Assembly (NCBI RefSeq): GCF_030766935.1
Contig: NZ_JASERL010000017.1
Location: forward strand, 1 to 64,000
Origin: Streptomyces sp. KL109B
GTDB lineage: Bacteria; Actinomycetota; Actinomycetes; Streptomycetales; Streptomycetaceae
DNA length: 64,000 nucleotides
Reading direction: 5' to 3'
The notes below the pieces were generated by a model. That model was not told the origin of the DNA. It worked only from the letters and a program-made list of their open reading frames with translations, and did not search any database. Below are positions 28,016-36,224 of the stretch, one piece after another; within the stretch, counting starts at the first letter, position 1; every line of letters starts with the position of its first letter. A program made the translations under genes and the position numbers.

Positions 28016-28737
28016 CGGACTCCTCCTGCCCGGTACATGGCCGCGCCCTGCGTGAGCGCGAAGAACGACTCCTCCAACGAACGCCCGCTCGCCGTGAGTT
28101 CGGCGACCGAGGTGTCCGCGAGCAGTCGGCCCTGGCCGATCACCAGGAGGCGGTCGGCCGTCAGCGCCATCTCGCTGATCAGATGGCTCGACAGCAGGAC
28201 CGTACGTCCCTCCGCGGCGAGCGAACGCAGCAACTCCCGTATCCAGCGGACCCCTTCGGGATCCAGGCCGTTCACCGGCTCGTCGAACAGCAGCACCGCC
28301 GGATCCCCCAGGAGCGCCGTCGCGATGCCGAGGCGCTGCGCCATGCCGAGCGAGAACGACCCCGCCCGCTTGTGCGCCACCGACGCCAGGCCGACGGTCT
28401 CCAGCACCGTGTCCACCCGCGCCGGATCGATCCCGCCGCCCGCGGCGAGCGCCGCGAGATGGCCGCGCGCGCTGCGGCCCGGATGGAACGTGCGGGCCTC
28501 CAGGAGCGCGCCGACCTCGCGCAGCGGCCAGGCCAATTCGGTGTACGGGCGGCCGCCGATCGTGGCGCGCCCGGCGTCCGGCCGGTCGAGGCCCATGATC
28601 ATGCGCATGGTCGTGGACTTGCCCGACCCGTTCGGCCCGAGGAAGCCCGTGACGCTCCCGGGGCGCACCCGAAAACTGAGGTCCTCCACGGCGACCGTCT
28701 CGCCGTACCGCTTGGTGAGACCCTTGGCCTCGATCAT
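28012..28737 (-). CDS. ABC exporter ATP-binding subunit
   Basis: A 241-residue ABC ATPase with Walker A GPNGSGKST (about 36-44), signature FSLGMAQRLG, Walker B VLLFDEPVNGLDPEG and the H-loop SSHLISE. It is shorter than the usual 300 residues of drug-exporter ATPases and lacks the C-terminal extension. The ATG at 28737 has GGGAG five bases upstream. It is the first gene of an overlapping leftward series: ATPase, permease, histidine kinase, response regulator, Nudix. Confidence 0.93.
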   Translation of the reverse strand: MIEAKGLTKRYGETVAVEDLSFRVRPGSVTGFLGPNGSGKSTTMRMIMGLDRPDAGRATIGGRPYTELAWPLREVGALLEARTFHPGRSARGHLAALAAGGGIDPARVDTVLETVGLASVAHKRAGSFSLGMAQRLGIATALLGDPAVLLFDEPVNGLDPEGVRWIRELLRSLAAEGRTVLLSSHLISEMALTADRLLVIGQGRLLADTSVAELTASGRSLEESFFALTQGAAMYRAGGVR

Positions 28738-28871
28738 CACGACTCCCTGTGCCCATGCGTCCTGCCCGGATGCCGCGCCGACTGTCGACGAGCTGTGTCG
28801 ACGCGCCCTTCGTCCGACATCCACGCTAGAAATCGGGACGATCCGCCGGAACGAGGTTGTCCTCCGACCTG

Positions 28872-28893
28872 CCTGGGGGAAATCCCCCAGGCC
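28872..28893 (-). terminator. Hairpin between the GAF gene and the ABC operon
   Basis: GCCTGGGGG (28872-28880) and its exact complement (28885-28893) enclose the loop AAAT. It lies downstream of the leftward GAF-protein gene and upstream of the ABC operon, so it may terminate one or attenuate the other. Confidence 0.6.
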
Positions 28894-28894
28894 A

Positions 28895-28947
28895 CCGACA
28901 CACCCCACCGACACACCCCACCGACACACCCCCACCAACACACCCCA
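28895..28947. repeat. 13-bp tandem repeat (accgacacacccc x4)
   Basis: Copies lie at 28895-28907, 28908-28920 and 28921-28933, and a fourth with one change at 28935-28947 after an extra base. The array lies in the 253-base gap upstream of the ABC operon, directly beside the hairpin. Confidence 0.85.
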
Positions 28948-28990
28948 CACCCTCACGCACCCCGCACACGACGGAGGAGCTGGCGTCCGC

Positions 28991-29524
28991 TCAGCCCCGC
29001 CCCCGCGGCACCACACCCAGCGCCGTCGCGTCCGCGAGATGCTGCCCCAAACGCAGCTGCAGCGCACCGAGCGGCCCCGCCCGCTCCGACAGCAGGCTCA
29101 GCGACCCGACCGCCGCCGCCCGGTCCTCGGCCCGCAGCGGCACCGCCACCACGCACGCGAAACCCAGGCTGCGCGCCATCGCGGTGTACGACGGCCAGTT
29201 GGCCCGCGCGTACGGATGCGCGAGCGGAACACCGCTGATGGCCGTCGACGAACTGCGGCAGTCCCGGCCGGGGCCCTCGCCCCAGGTCAGCGCGGCCTGC
29301 TCCAGGCGAAGGACGCGCGGGTCCGACGCCGCGACCTCGAGCCGGCCCGCCGGCGGATTCAGCACCGCCACTGCGGACGCCACACCGAGCAGGGACACAC
29401 AGCTGCCGACGAGCGCCGAAAGGGCCTGCGGGCCACCTCGTACGGCGGCGTCGGCCACTTCCACGAACGCCGTCGCCAGACGCTCGCTGTCCACCTGGTA
29501 CGCCTCGTACGGCACGCCACGCAT
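28991..29524 (-). CDS. GAF-domain protein
   Basis: A 177-residue stand-alone GAF protein (VSLLGVASAVAVLNPPAGRLEVAAS at the start of the domain; WGEGPGRDCRSSSTA and ACVVAVPLRAEDRAAAVGSLSLLSE further on). The sequence resembles the GAF half of Streptomyces GAF-ANTAR antiterminators, but the ANTAR helices are missing: the protein stops after LRLGQHLADATALGV. It may be a truncated regulator or a pure sensor. The ATG at 29524 follows a GAGGGGG stretch. It lies upstream of the ABC exporter operon on the same strand. Confidence 0.75.
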   Translation of the reverse strand: MRGVPYEAYQVDSERLATAFVEVADAAVRGGPQALSALVGSCVSLLGVASAVAVLNPPAGRLEVAASDPRVLRLEQAALTWGEGPGRDCRSSSTAISGVPLAHPYARANWPSYTAMARSLGFACVVAVPLRAEDRAAAVGSLSLLSERAGPLGALQLRLGQHLADATALGVVPRGRG

Positions 29525-29633
29525 GACGGCCCCCTCGACCTTGTCCCGTCCGCCCCGCACAGCGCATCCACCCGCCCTGTCGGCCGACGGCCGAGCGGAC
29601 TTTGCTCAGGGGGTATGCCCCGTGGATGGGCCG

Positions 29634-29693
29634 CGCGAACCGGCGTCGCGTAAACCAGCGGCGCGCAAACCGGCGTCGCGCGAACCCCGTCAC
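29634..29693. repeat. 15-bp tandem repeat (cgcgaaccggcgtcg-type x4)
   Basis: Four units of 15 bp (29634-29648, 29649-29663, 29664-29678, and a degenerate 29679-29693) fill the space between the GAF gene start and the exporter stop codon. Units 1 and 3 differ at two positions. Confidence 0.8.
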
Positions 29694-29701
29694 AAGCCCC
29701 C

Positions 29702-31234
29702 TCACATGTGCACGGCACCCTCGCCCGACGTCGCCTTCGGCGGCCCCGCCCGGTACAGCAGCAGCGTCACGACGACGCCCACCGCGAAGAACGCGGCCGA
29801 CCACCAGTAGGCGGTCGAATAGCTCTCGATCGCGGCGTTCGCGCGCACCAGCGGCGTGGGCCGCTTGCCGACGAGGTAGTTGGTCGCCGCGGTCGTGGCC
29901 AGCGTGTTCAGCAGCGCCGTACCGATCGAACCGCCCACCTGCTGGCTCGTGTTGACCATCGCGGAGGCCACGCCCGCGTCGTGCGCGGCGACTCCGGACG
30001 TGGCCAGGTTCATGCCCGTAGCGAAGATCATGCCCATCCCGACGCCCTGCACGAGCAGCGGCGGCAGCACATGCGCCGCGTAACTGCTGTCCAGGTCCAG
30101 GAAGGTGAGCCACACCATCGCCAGCGCCGCGAGCGCCATGCCCAGCGGCACGATGGGCTTCGGACCGAGCTTCGGCACCAGGACGTTCGTCGTGATGATC
30201 GACGAGACCACCATGCAGGCCACCATGGGCAGGAAGGCCACACCCGTGGACACCGGCGAGTACTGCAGGATCTGCTGGAGGTAGTACGTCAGGAACAGGA
30301 ACACGCCGAACATGCCCGCACCGGCGATGAACATCGCCAGGTACGAGGCGCCGCGGTCCCGGTCGAGGACCACGCGCAACGGCAGCAGCGGATGCTTCGC
30401 CCGCGTCTCGAACCAGGCGAAGACCGCGAGCAGCACCACACCGGCGACGAGGAACCCCCACACCTGGGCCTCGCCCCAGTCGTGCGTCTCCGCCTTCGAG
30501 AACCCGAAGACGATGCAGAACAGTCCTACGGAGACCAAGGCCGTGCCCGGCACGTCCAGTTGCGGCCGGTCCGCGGGGCGCCCGCCGATCAGCAGCCGCG
30601 CGCCACCGAGCATGGCGACGACGGCGAAGGCCAGGTTCACGAACAGGCACCAGCGCCAGTCCAGGTACTCGGTCAGCACCCCGCCGAGCAGCAGGCCGAC
30701 GGCGCCGCCCGCACCGGCGATCGCGCCATAGACGCCGAACGCCTTGGCACGCTCCTTCGGGTCGGTGAACGTCGTGGTCAGCAGCGACAGCGCGGCCGGC
30801 GCCAGCAGCGCGCCGAACATGCCCTGCAGCGCACGGGCGATCACCAGCATCTCGAATCCGGTCGCCGCACCACCGAGCGCCGAGGCCACGGCGAACCCGG
30901 CGAGGCCGATCAGGAAGACCGCCTTGCGGCCCACCAGGTCGGCGATCCGCCCACCGAGGAGCAGCAGGCTGCCGAAGGCGAGCGAGTACGCGGTCACGAT
31001 CCACTGCCGGTCGCCGTCGGAGAACCCCAGGTCCCGCTGGGCGGACGGCAGCGCGATGTTCACGATCGTGGCATCGAGGACGACCATCAGCTGCGCCAGG
31101 CCGATCACGGCGAGGATCAGCCAACGGTGCTCGTGCCTGCCCCCACCCGCGTACGGCACGGAGCCGCCCTCAGGAGGGGCGTTCTGTATGCCGGGTTCCG
31201 CGGGGGCCTGCGGGGTGTCGGGCGAGCGATCCAT
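29702..31234 (-). CDS. DHA2-family MFS drug exporter (EmrB/QacA type)
   Basis: A 510-residue proton-driven exporter with 14 predicted membrane segments. Motif C-like GAIAGAGGAVGLLLGG, motif A-like GGRIADLVGRKAV (about 88-100) and LMVVLDATIVNIALPSAQRDL (helix 1, about 46-66) are characteristic of the EmrB/QacA group. The ATG at 31234 is preferred over one four codons upstream because GGAGG sits five bases before it. It is monocistronic, and the upstream region contains a large hairpin and four phased repeats that may be regulatory. The substrate is unknown. Confidence 0.93.
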   Translation of the reverse strand: MDRSPDTPQAPAEPGIQNAPPEGGSVPYAGGGRHEHRWLILAVIGLAQLMVVLDATIVNIALPSAQRDLGFSDGDRQWIVTAYSLAFGSLLLLGGRIADLVGRKAVFLIGLAGFAVASALGGAATGFEMLVIARALQGMFGALLAPAALSLLTTTFTDPKERAKAFGVYGAIAGAGGAVGLLLGGVLTEYLDWRWCLFVNLAFAVVAMLGGARLLIGGRPADRPQLDVPGTALVSVGLFCIVFGFSKAETHDWGEAQVWGFLVAGVVLLAVFAWFETRAKHPLLPLRVVLDRDRGASYLAMFIAGAGMFGVFLFLTYYLQQILQYSPVSTGVAFLPMVACMVVSSIITTNVLVPKLGPKPIVPLGMALAALAMVWLTFLDLDSSYAAHVLPPLLVQGVGMGMIFATGMNLATSGVAAHDAGVASAMVNTSQQVGGSIGTALLNTLATTAATNYLVGKRPTPLVRANAAIESYSTAYWWSAAFFAVGVVVTLLLYRAGPPKATSGEGAVHM

Positions 31235-31320
31235 AGGGGCCTCCAAACCACCCGTGCCCCCCGGTCGGCTTCGCCCACTACGCTAAGCGCCCTGGTCATG
31301 GCGGGCGACTGGAGAGAGAA

Positions 31321-31354
31321 CGGGGCCGTTCCCCACGGTTGGAGAACGGCCCCG
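31321..31354. terminator. Hairpin between antiporter and MFS genes
   Basis: CGGGGCCGTTC (31321-31331) pairs perfectly with 31344-31354 around a 12-base loop. It could terminate leftward transcription from the antiporter gene or act in the exporter leader, whose start codon is 87 bases further on. Confidence 0.6.
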
Positions 31355-31371
31355 GAACACGTACAGCGGCT

Positions 31372-31473
31372 CCGTCATACGTAAAACGGAGTCCCGTCAT
31401 ATGTGACGCGGTCGCCCGTCATACGTATAACGCCCGCGCGTCTCCACGCGCCCCGCCCGTCATACGTAAAACG
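31372..31473. repeat. Four phased copies of ccgtcatacgtaaaacg
   Basis: Copies start at 31372, 31394 (degenerate, ccgtcatatgtgacg), 31416 (one change) and 31457. The spacings are 22, 22 and 41 bases, about two helical turns each or twice that. The last copy abuts the antiporter stop codon. The array lies 138-240 bases upstream of the MFS exporter start, so it is a candidate multi-site operator. Confidence 0.8.
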
Positions 31474-32715
31474 TCACCGGCTGTGCTCGTCGACCGGTGC
31501 CGGCTTCTCCTCCGTGCGCGGCTCGGGAACGGCGTCCACCGCTGCCTTCGTCGGTGTCGACTGCTGCCGGAACAGCCGCTGCGCGAGCGGCTGCGCGTAC
31601 CGCGCGGTCAGCGGTCCGACGATCACCAGGATCAGCACGTACGCCGTGGCCAGCGGGCCGAGGCGGGGCTCGATGCCGGAGGTGACGGCGAGGCCCGCGA
31701 TGACGATGGAGAACTCGCCGCGCGCCACGAGGGCGCCGCCGGCCCGCCAGCGTCCCTTGACGGAGACCCCGGCGCGGCGCGCCGCCCAGTAACCCGTCGC
31801 GATTTTCGTGCAGGCAGTGACGACGGCGAGCAGCAGCGCGGGCAGCAGCACCGGCGGGATGCTCGCCGGGTCGGTGTGCAGGCCGAAGAAGACGAAGAAG
31901 ACGGCCGCGAACAGGTCCCGGAGCGGGGACAGCAGCGTATGCGTGTTCTCGGCGACCTCGCCGGACAGCGCGATGCCGACGAGGAACGCGCCCACGGCCG
32001 CGGACACCTGGAGCTGCTGGGCGAGCCCCGCGACCAGGATGGTCAGACCGAGCACGACGAGAAGCAGCTTCTCCGGGTCGTCGCTCGACACGAACTTGGA
32101 GATGTGCCGCCCGAACCGGACGGCGATGAACAGCACCAGGCCCGCGGCGCCGAGCGCGATGGCGAGCGTGAGCCCGCCGGCCGCCCAGCCGACCCCCGCC
32201 AACAGCGCGGTGATGATGGGCAGATACACGGCCATCGCCAGGTCCTCGAGGACCAGAATGCTGAGGATCACCGGCGTCTCGCGGTTGCCGAGCCGGCCCA
32301 GGTCACCGAGCACCTTCGCGATCACGCCCGATGACGAGATCCAGGTGACACCGGCGAGCACCACCGCGGCCACCGGACCCCACCCCATGAGCAGCGCGGC
32401 GACGGCGCCGGGCAGGGCGTTGAACGTCATGTCGACAAGACCGGCCGGGTACTGCGTCTTCAGATTGGAGACGAGATCGCTGGCCGTGTACTCGAGACCG
32501 AGCATCAACAGCAGCAGGATCACACCGATTTCGGAGCCGATGGCGACGAACTCCTCGCTCGCGCCGAGCGGCAGCAGACCGCCCTCGCCGAACGCGAGCC
32601 CCGCCAGCAGGTACAGCGGAATCGGCGAGAAGCTGAATCTGCCCGCGAGCCTGCCGAGCAGCCCGAGGGCCAGCGTGATCGCCCCGAACTCGATGAGAAA
32701 CACAGCGCTGTGCAT
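31474..32715 (-). CDS. CPA2-family cation/proton antiporter (KhtU/KefB-like)
   Basis: A 413-residue membrane antiporter with about 12-13 helices (FLIEFGAITLALGLLGRLAG at the start; VTWISSSGVIAKVLGDLGRL and SAAVGAFLVGIALSGEVAE are typical CPA2 segments). It should exchange K+ or Na+ for H+. The soluble C-terminal TrkA-N domain of KefB/KefC is absent, and the protein ends in a short Pro/Glu-rich tail. Instead a separate TrkA-C protein is encoded 4 bases upstream, the KhtT-KhtU arrangement. The ATG at 32715 overlaps none of its neighbours. Confidence 0.9.
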   Translation of the reverse strand: MHSAVFLIEFGAITLALGLLGRLAGRFSFSPIPLYLLAGLAFGEGGLLPLGASEEFVAIGSEIGVILLLLMLGLEYTASDLVSNLKTQYPAGLVDMTFNALPGAVAALLMGWGPVAAVVLAGVTWISSSGVIAKVLGDLGRLGNRETPVILSILVLEDLAMAVYLPIITALLAGVGWAAGGLTLAIALGAAGLVLFIAVRFGRHISKFVSSDDPEKLLLVVLGLTILVAGLAQQLQVSAAVGAFLVGIALSGEVAENTHTLLSPLRDLFAAVFFVFFGLHTDPASIPPVLLPALLLAVVTACTKIATGYWAARRAGVSVKGRWRAGGALVARGEFSIVIAGLAVTSGIEPRLGPLATAYVLILVIVGPLTARYAQPLAQRLFRQQSTPTKAAVDAVPEPRTEEKPAPVDEHSR

Positions 32716-32719
32716 ACGT

Positions 32720-33205
32720 TCACTCCCGCCCCAGAATGGTGGCCGCCGCGTCGACGCCCTCGCGGGTGCCGATCACGATGACCGTGTCGCCGCCCGCGAG
32801 CCGGAAGTCCGGCGTCGGCGACGGGTGGGCGTCGGCGCGGCGCAGCACGGCCACGATCGAGGCGCCGGTCTCGGTCCGCATCTTCGTCTCGCCCAGCAGC
32901 CGGCCGTTCCAGACCGAGGCGCCCGGAATCTCGATGCGTTCGGCGACGAGCCCCAGGTCGGTGGTGTGCAGCAGGTTCGGGCTGTGGTGCGAGGGCGTCA
33001 ATGCGTCGATCAGATACGCGGCTTCACCCGACGTCAGCTTCAGCGACAGATCGCAGGCGTCCGGATCGTCGGCCTGGTACGCGCTGAGCGTGCGGCCCCC
33101 GTCCCGGTGCGCGACGACCGACAGCTGGCGCTGTTCGCGGGTCGTGAGGTCGTAGCGGTAGCCGATCCCCGGCAATGGTGTCCTGCTCAGGCGTGAAGCG
33201 GGCAC
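32720..33205 (-). CDS. TrkA-C (RCK_C) antiporter regulatory subunit, KhtT-like
   Basis: A 161-residue soluble protein. The N-terminal part (TPLPGIGYRYDL) is typical of KhtT-like regulators, and the C-terminal half is an RCK_C domain (LVAERIEIPGASVWNGRLLGET, then DFRLAGGDTVIVIGTREGV). It should gate the antiporter encoded 4 bases downstream, probably in response to nucleotide or pH. The GTG at 33205 is chosen because AAGGGGAG lies close upstream; a longer frame to 33259 lacks such a signal. Confidence 0.87.
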   Translation of the reverse strand: MPASRLSRTPLPGIGYRYDLTTREQRQLSVVAHRDGGRTLSAYQADDPDACDLSLKLTSGEAAYLIDALTPSHHSPNLLHTTDLGLVAERIEIPGASVWNGRLLGETKMRTETGASIVAVLRRADAHPSPTPDFRLAGGDTVIVIGTREGVDAAATILGRE

Positions 33206-33328
33206 GTCTCTCCCCTTGTCCGTGCGTGGTCCCCGTGTGATCGCCGTCCCGGCGACCATTAGGTGGCGGATGCATCATTAGTTGGATGTCCGTCACCCTA
33301 TCCGGGACAAGGTTTGGCAAAAAAACGG

Positions 33329-34876
33329 TCAGGCGTCGAGCGGCGGATGCGCGGCGAGCACCGTCTCCACCGTGTCCGCCTGCGTGGCCGTTTTGTCCTC
33401 CCGGTACCGCACCACGCGCGCGAAGCGGAGCGTCACGCCCGCCGGATAGCGGCTGGACCGCTGCAAGCCGTCGTAGGCGATCTCCACGACCAACTCGGGA
33501 CGTACGGTCACCACATGCCCGTCGTCGTTGACGGCCAGCTCCAGCAGGCGCTCCGTCTGCCAGGTCAGGAGCGCGTCGGTGAGCCCCTTGAAGGTCTTGC
33601 CGAGCATCGCGTACGTGCCGTCGGGGCGGCGCGCGCCCAGGTGCAGATTGGACAGCTTGCCGGTGCGCCGCCCGTGCCCCCACTCGGCGGCGAGCACGAC
33701 GAGGTCGAGCGTGTGCACGGGCTTGACCTTCAGCCAGGAGGCACCGCGGCGCCCCGCGCTGTACGGGGCTTCGAGCCCTTTCGCGACGACACCTTCGTGC
33801 CCGCGCCCGATGGTCTCGGTGAAGAACGCCTCGGCGGCGTGCCGCTGTTCGGCGTCGGCCTCGTCCTCGACGACGACGCGCCGCACCCGCATCGGTTCCG
33901 GCACGAGCCGCGTCAACTGTTCGTGCCGCTTGGCGAACGCCAGGTCGAGCAGATCCCGCCCGTCGACGTACAGCACATCGAAGAAGACGGGGGAGACCGG
34001 CAGGGCGGCCGCCGCCCGCGCGACGTCGACCCGCGACCCGACCCGCCCGGCGACGTCCTGGAACGCCCGCGGCCGCCCGTCCTCGCCGAGCGCGATCACC
34101 TCACCGTCGAGAATGAACCGCTCGCTCGCGAACTCCCTTACGGCGCCGGTGACTTCAGGGAGCCGATCGCCGATCTCGTCGAGCGTCCGCGTGTAGACAC
34201 GCACCTCGTCCCCGTCCCGGTGCACCTGTACGCGAATGCCGTCGAGCTTCTCCTCCACGGCGCAGGCGCCCAGCTTGTCCAGCGCCGCGCCCACGTCACC
34301 CGCGCTGTGCGCGAGCATCGGCTGCACGGGCCGGCCGACGGTGAGCCGGAACTCGTCGAGCGCGTCGGGCCCGCGCGCCAACAGCGCTCGCGCCACGTCC
34401 TGCAGCCCGCCCGCCACCATCACCGCGCGCCGTACGTCGGCGGGCGCGGCGCCGGTCGCCCGCGCGAGCCCCTCGGTCGCGACCGCGTCCAGGGCGCCCT
34501 GCCGCACCTCGCCGCTGACGAGCCCGAACAGAAACCGCTGCTCGCCCTCAGTGGCGGCCCCCATCAGCTCCCCGACGAGCCGCTTCCGCTCGGCCTGCGA
34601 ACCGGCGCCGGACACATCCCCCAACTCGGTCATCACGGCGTCGACGTCCTGCACGCTCAACCGCGGCTCCGCCGCCGCCTCCACCCGCTCGCTCAACACC
34701 CGCCACCCGACCCCGAGCCGCCCCTGCGGCAGCCGCCCCGCCAGATACGGAATGACGATCGGCACGTCATCGGGCTCGGCATCGCGGAACAACTCGGCGA
34801 GCAACTCGACCTTCCGCGAGCGTGCGGAGGTAGCGGCGACTTCCTGTGACACCTGAGCGAGCCGGGCGAACAACAT
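33329..34876 (-). CDS. ATP-dependent DNA ligase (LigB-type)
   Basis: A 515-residue ATP-dependent DNA ligase. Residues 1-180 form the N-terminal DNA-binding domain, then the adenylation domain with EEKLDGIRVQ (K210 is the adenylated lysine), FILDGEVIAL, FFDVLYVDG, EGVVAKG and WLKVKP (motifs III-V), and the OB-fold domain to the end. It seals nicks using ATP and supplements the essential NAD+-dependent ligase; it is not an LigD-type end-joining fusion, as no polymerase or nuclease domain is attached. A run of seven T residues follows the stop codon on the coding strand, unusual in this DNA. Confidence 0.95.
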   Translation of the reverse strand: MLFARLAQVSQEVAATSARSRKVELLAELFRDAEPDDVPIVIPYLAGRLPQGRLGVGWRVLSERVEAAAEPRLSVQDVDAVMTELGDVSGAGSQAERKRLVGELMGAATEGEQRFLFGLVSGEVRQGALDAVATEGLARATGAAPADVRRAVMVAGGLQDVARALLARGPDALDEFRLTVGRPVQPMLAHSAGDVGAALDKLGACAVEEKLDGIRVQVHRDGDEVRVYTRTLDEIGDRLPEVTGAVREFASERFILDGEVIALGEDGRPRAFQDVAGRVGSRVDVARAAAALPVSPVFFDVLYVDGRDLLDLAFAKRHEQLTRLVPEPMRVRRVVVEDEADAEQRHAAEAFFTETIGRGHEGVVAKGLEAPYSAGRRGASWLKVKPVHTLDLVVLAAEWGHGRRTGKLSNLHLGARRPDGTYAMLGKTFKGLTDALLTWQTERLLELAVNDDGHVVTVRPELVVEIAYDGLQRSSRYPAGVTLRFARVVRYREDKTATQADTVETVLAAHPPLDA

Positions 34877-34940
34877 GCGGCCATCGTGCTACGGAGGGGC
34901 CGGACACGCACCCGTACGCCCCGGCCCCGCCAAGGGGGTG

Positions 34941-35438
34941 TCAGCTGCCCGCCGCGAGCTCCCGCTCGATGGCCGCCACGACCTCGGGGGCGTCCGGCGT
35001 CGTCTGCGGCGAGAAGCGGGCGACGACGTCTCCGGCGGGATTAATGAGGAACTTTTCGAAGTTCCAACGCACGTCGCCCGTGTGCCCCTCGGCGTCCGCC
35101 GTGGCCACCAGGTTCACGTACAGCGGGTGCCGCCCCTCGCCGTTGACGTCGACCTTCTCCGTCATCGGGAACGTCACCCCGTACGTCGCCGAGCAGAACT
35201 CGGCGATCTCGTCGGCGGTGCCGGGCTCCTGGCCCATGAACTGGTTGCACGGCACCCCGAGGACGGTGAAGCCGCGGTCCGCGTACTGCTTCTGAAGCTC
35301 TTCCAGGGCGGTGTACTGCGGGGTCAGGCCGCACTTCGAGGCCACGTTGACGACAAGGACGGCCTTGCCGAGGTACTGGTCCAGGTCGGCGGATCCGCCC
35401 TGAAGGCTGTCAATTTCCACTGCGTCGTAAACGGTCAT
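34941..35438 (-). CDS. Glutathione peroxidase family (thioredoxin-type) peroxidase
   Basis: A 165-residue cysteine GPx-like peroxidase. The catalytic tetrad is visible: C36 in NVASKCGLTPQY, Q70 in CNQFMGQEPG, and W125/N126 in WNFEKFLI. C82 in EFCSATYG lies 46 residues after C36, where thioredoxin-dependent members have the resolving cysteine. Since Streptomyces lack glutathione, reduction by thioredoxin is expected. The ATG at 35438 begins the conserved MTVYD-type N-terminus. It is a single gene. Confidence 0.92.
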   Translation of the reverse strand: MTVYDAVEIDSLQGGSADLDQYLGKAVLVVNVASKCGLTPQYTALEELQKQYADRGFTVLGVPCNQFMGQEPGTADEIAEFCSATYGVTFPMTEKVDVNGEGRHPLYVNLVATADAEGHTGDVRWNFEKFLINPAGDVVARFSPQTTPDAPEVVAAIERELAAGS

Positions 35439-35849
35439 GAAGCGGAGCGTACGCCGCCATTGCACCGTGATCACGACCTGCCCCTCGTGAGGCGACGGAT
35501 CTGCAACGTAGGAAGTCCGCACTACGGAGGAGATCCGCAGATGAGGAAGAGTCGCGCAGTGACCATCGGAGGCCACCAAGGAGTAGCGCCTGGCTGGTGT
35601 CTGAACCGAGTGTGTCTCGATCACGACCCACAAGCACGGCAGCGCAACGGCGGGGCAGTCCGGCGGGACGACGGGATCCGCTTCAACGGCGTTGAGTACT
35701 GCCTCGATGGGAACTTCCAGTTCTCGGGGGTGGCCTGGCACGCAGTCGACGCCATATGCAGGTGTGGCCGCTCACGTAGAGGTTCCTGGGGCCGAGCCAA
35801 CGACGCAGTGCTCACTTCTTCGAACTCTACGGCGTCGTGTCGGCGTGGT
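35439..35849. other. Gene-poor, visibly less GC-rich gap
   Basis: No credible gene is seen. The 35480-35830 stretch is clearly less GC-rich than its surroundings and lacks the third-position GC pattern in every frame. On the plus strand an ATG at 35541 follows GGAGGAG, but its frame has no stop before the serine hydrolase gene, so it is not a stand-alone gene. The stretch may be a decayed gene or acquired DNA. Confidence 0.5.
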
Positions 35850-36161
35850 TCAGCGGTGGTTCTTGAAGTGGTCGACGAGCTCGTCGTGGCACGTGCCCTC
35901 GCCCTTGGTGCCGATCGAGACGGCCGTGAGGGTGTGGACCTTTTCGGCGCCCTCGTCGCCCTCGTCGTTCTGTCGCGTCTTGGCCAGTTGTTTCTCGAAG
36001 TCGGCGATGGCTCCGGCGCATTCGGCGCGGGCCGGGTCCTCGGGGTGTGTCGCCTGGGCCGAGGAGGAGTTCAGCGCGGCGGTGGCGGCGAGTCCGGCCG
36101 CGCACAGCGCCGCCCACGCGGCAATCCACGTGCGGCGGTTGATGGGTGGGCGCTTGGGCAT
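35850..36161 (-). CDS. Small exported protein of unknown function
   Basis: A 103-residue protein. After a basic start (MPKRPPINRRT), residues 12-38 are hydrophobic (WIAAWAALCAAGLAATAAL) and end in SSSAQA, so it is either secreted or anchored. The rest is hydrophilic with two cysteines (AECAGAIADFEKQL and GTCHDELVDHFKNH), which could form a disulfide outside the cell. No family is recognised with confidence. It is divergent from the serine hydrolase gene, 63 bases away. There is no strong ribosome binding site at the ATG. Confidence 0.65.
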   Translation of the reverse strand: MPKRPPINRRTWIAAWAALCAAGLAATAALNSSSAQATHPEDPARAECAGAIADFEKQLAKTRQNDEGDEGAEKVHTLTAVSIGTKGEGTCHDELVDHFKNHR

Positions 36162-36224
36162 CCCGGCATCGTAGAGCCTGTCCGGGCGGCCGTGGGCGGA
36201 GCCCGGCGAACTAAGGACGTGCAC

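Noticed and set aside
31372..31473. CRISPR array
   Set aside because: The repeats are 15-17 bp with 5-24 bp spacers and there are no cas genes; unit and spacer sizes do not fit CRISPR.
35541..35849. Possible small gene starting MRKSRAVTIGG with a GGAGGAG site
   Set aside because: The frame has no stop before the serine hydrolase start region and no codon-bias support, so it cannot be a stand-alone gene as it is.
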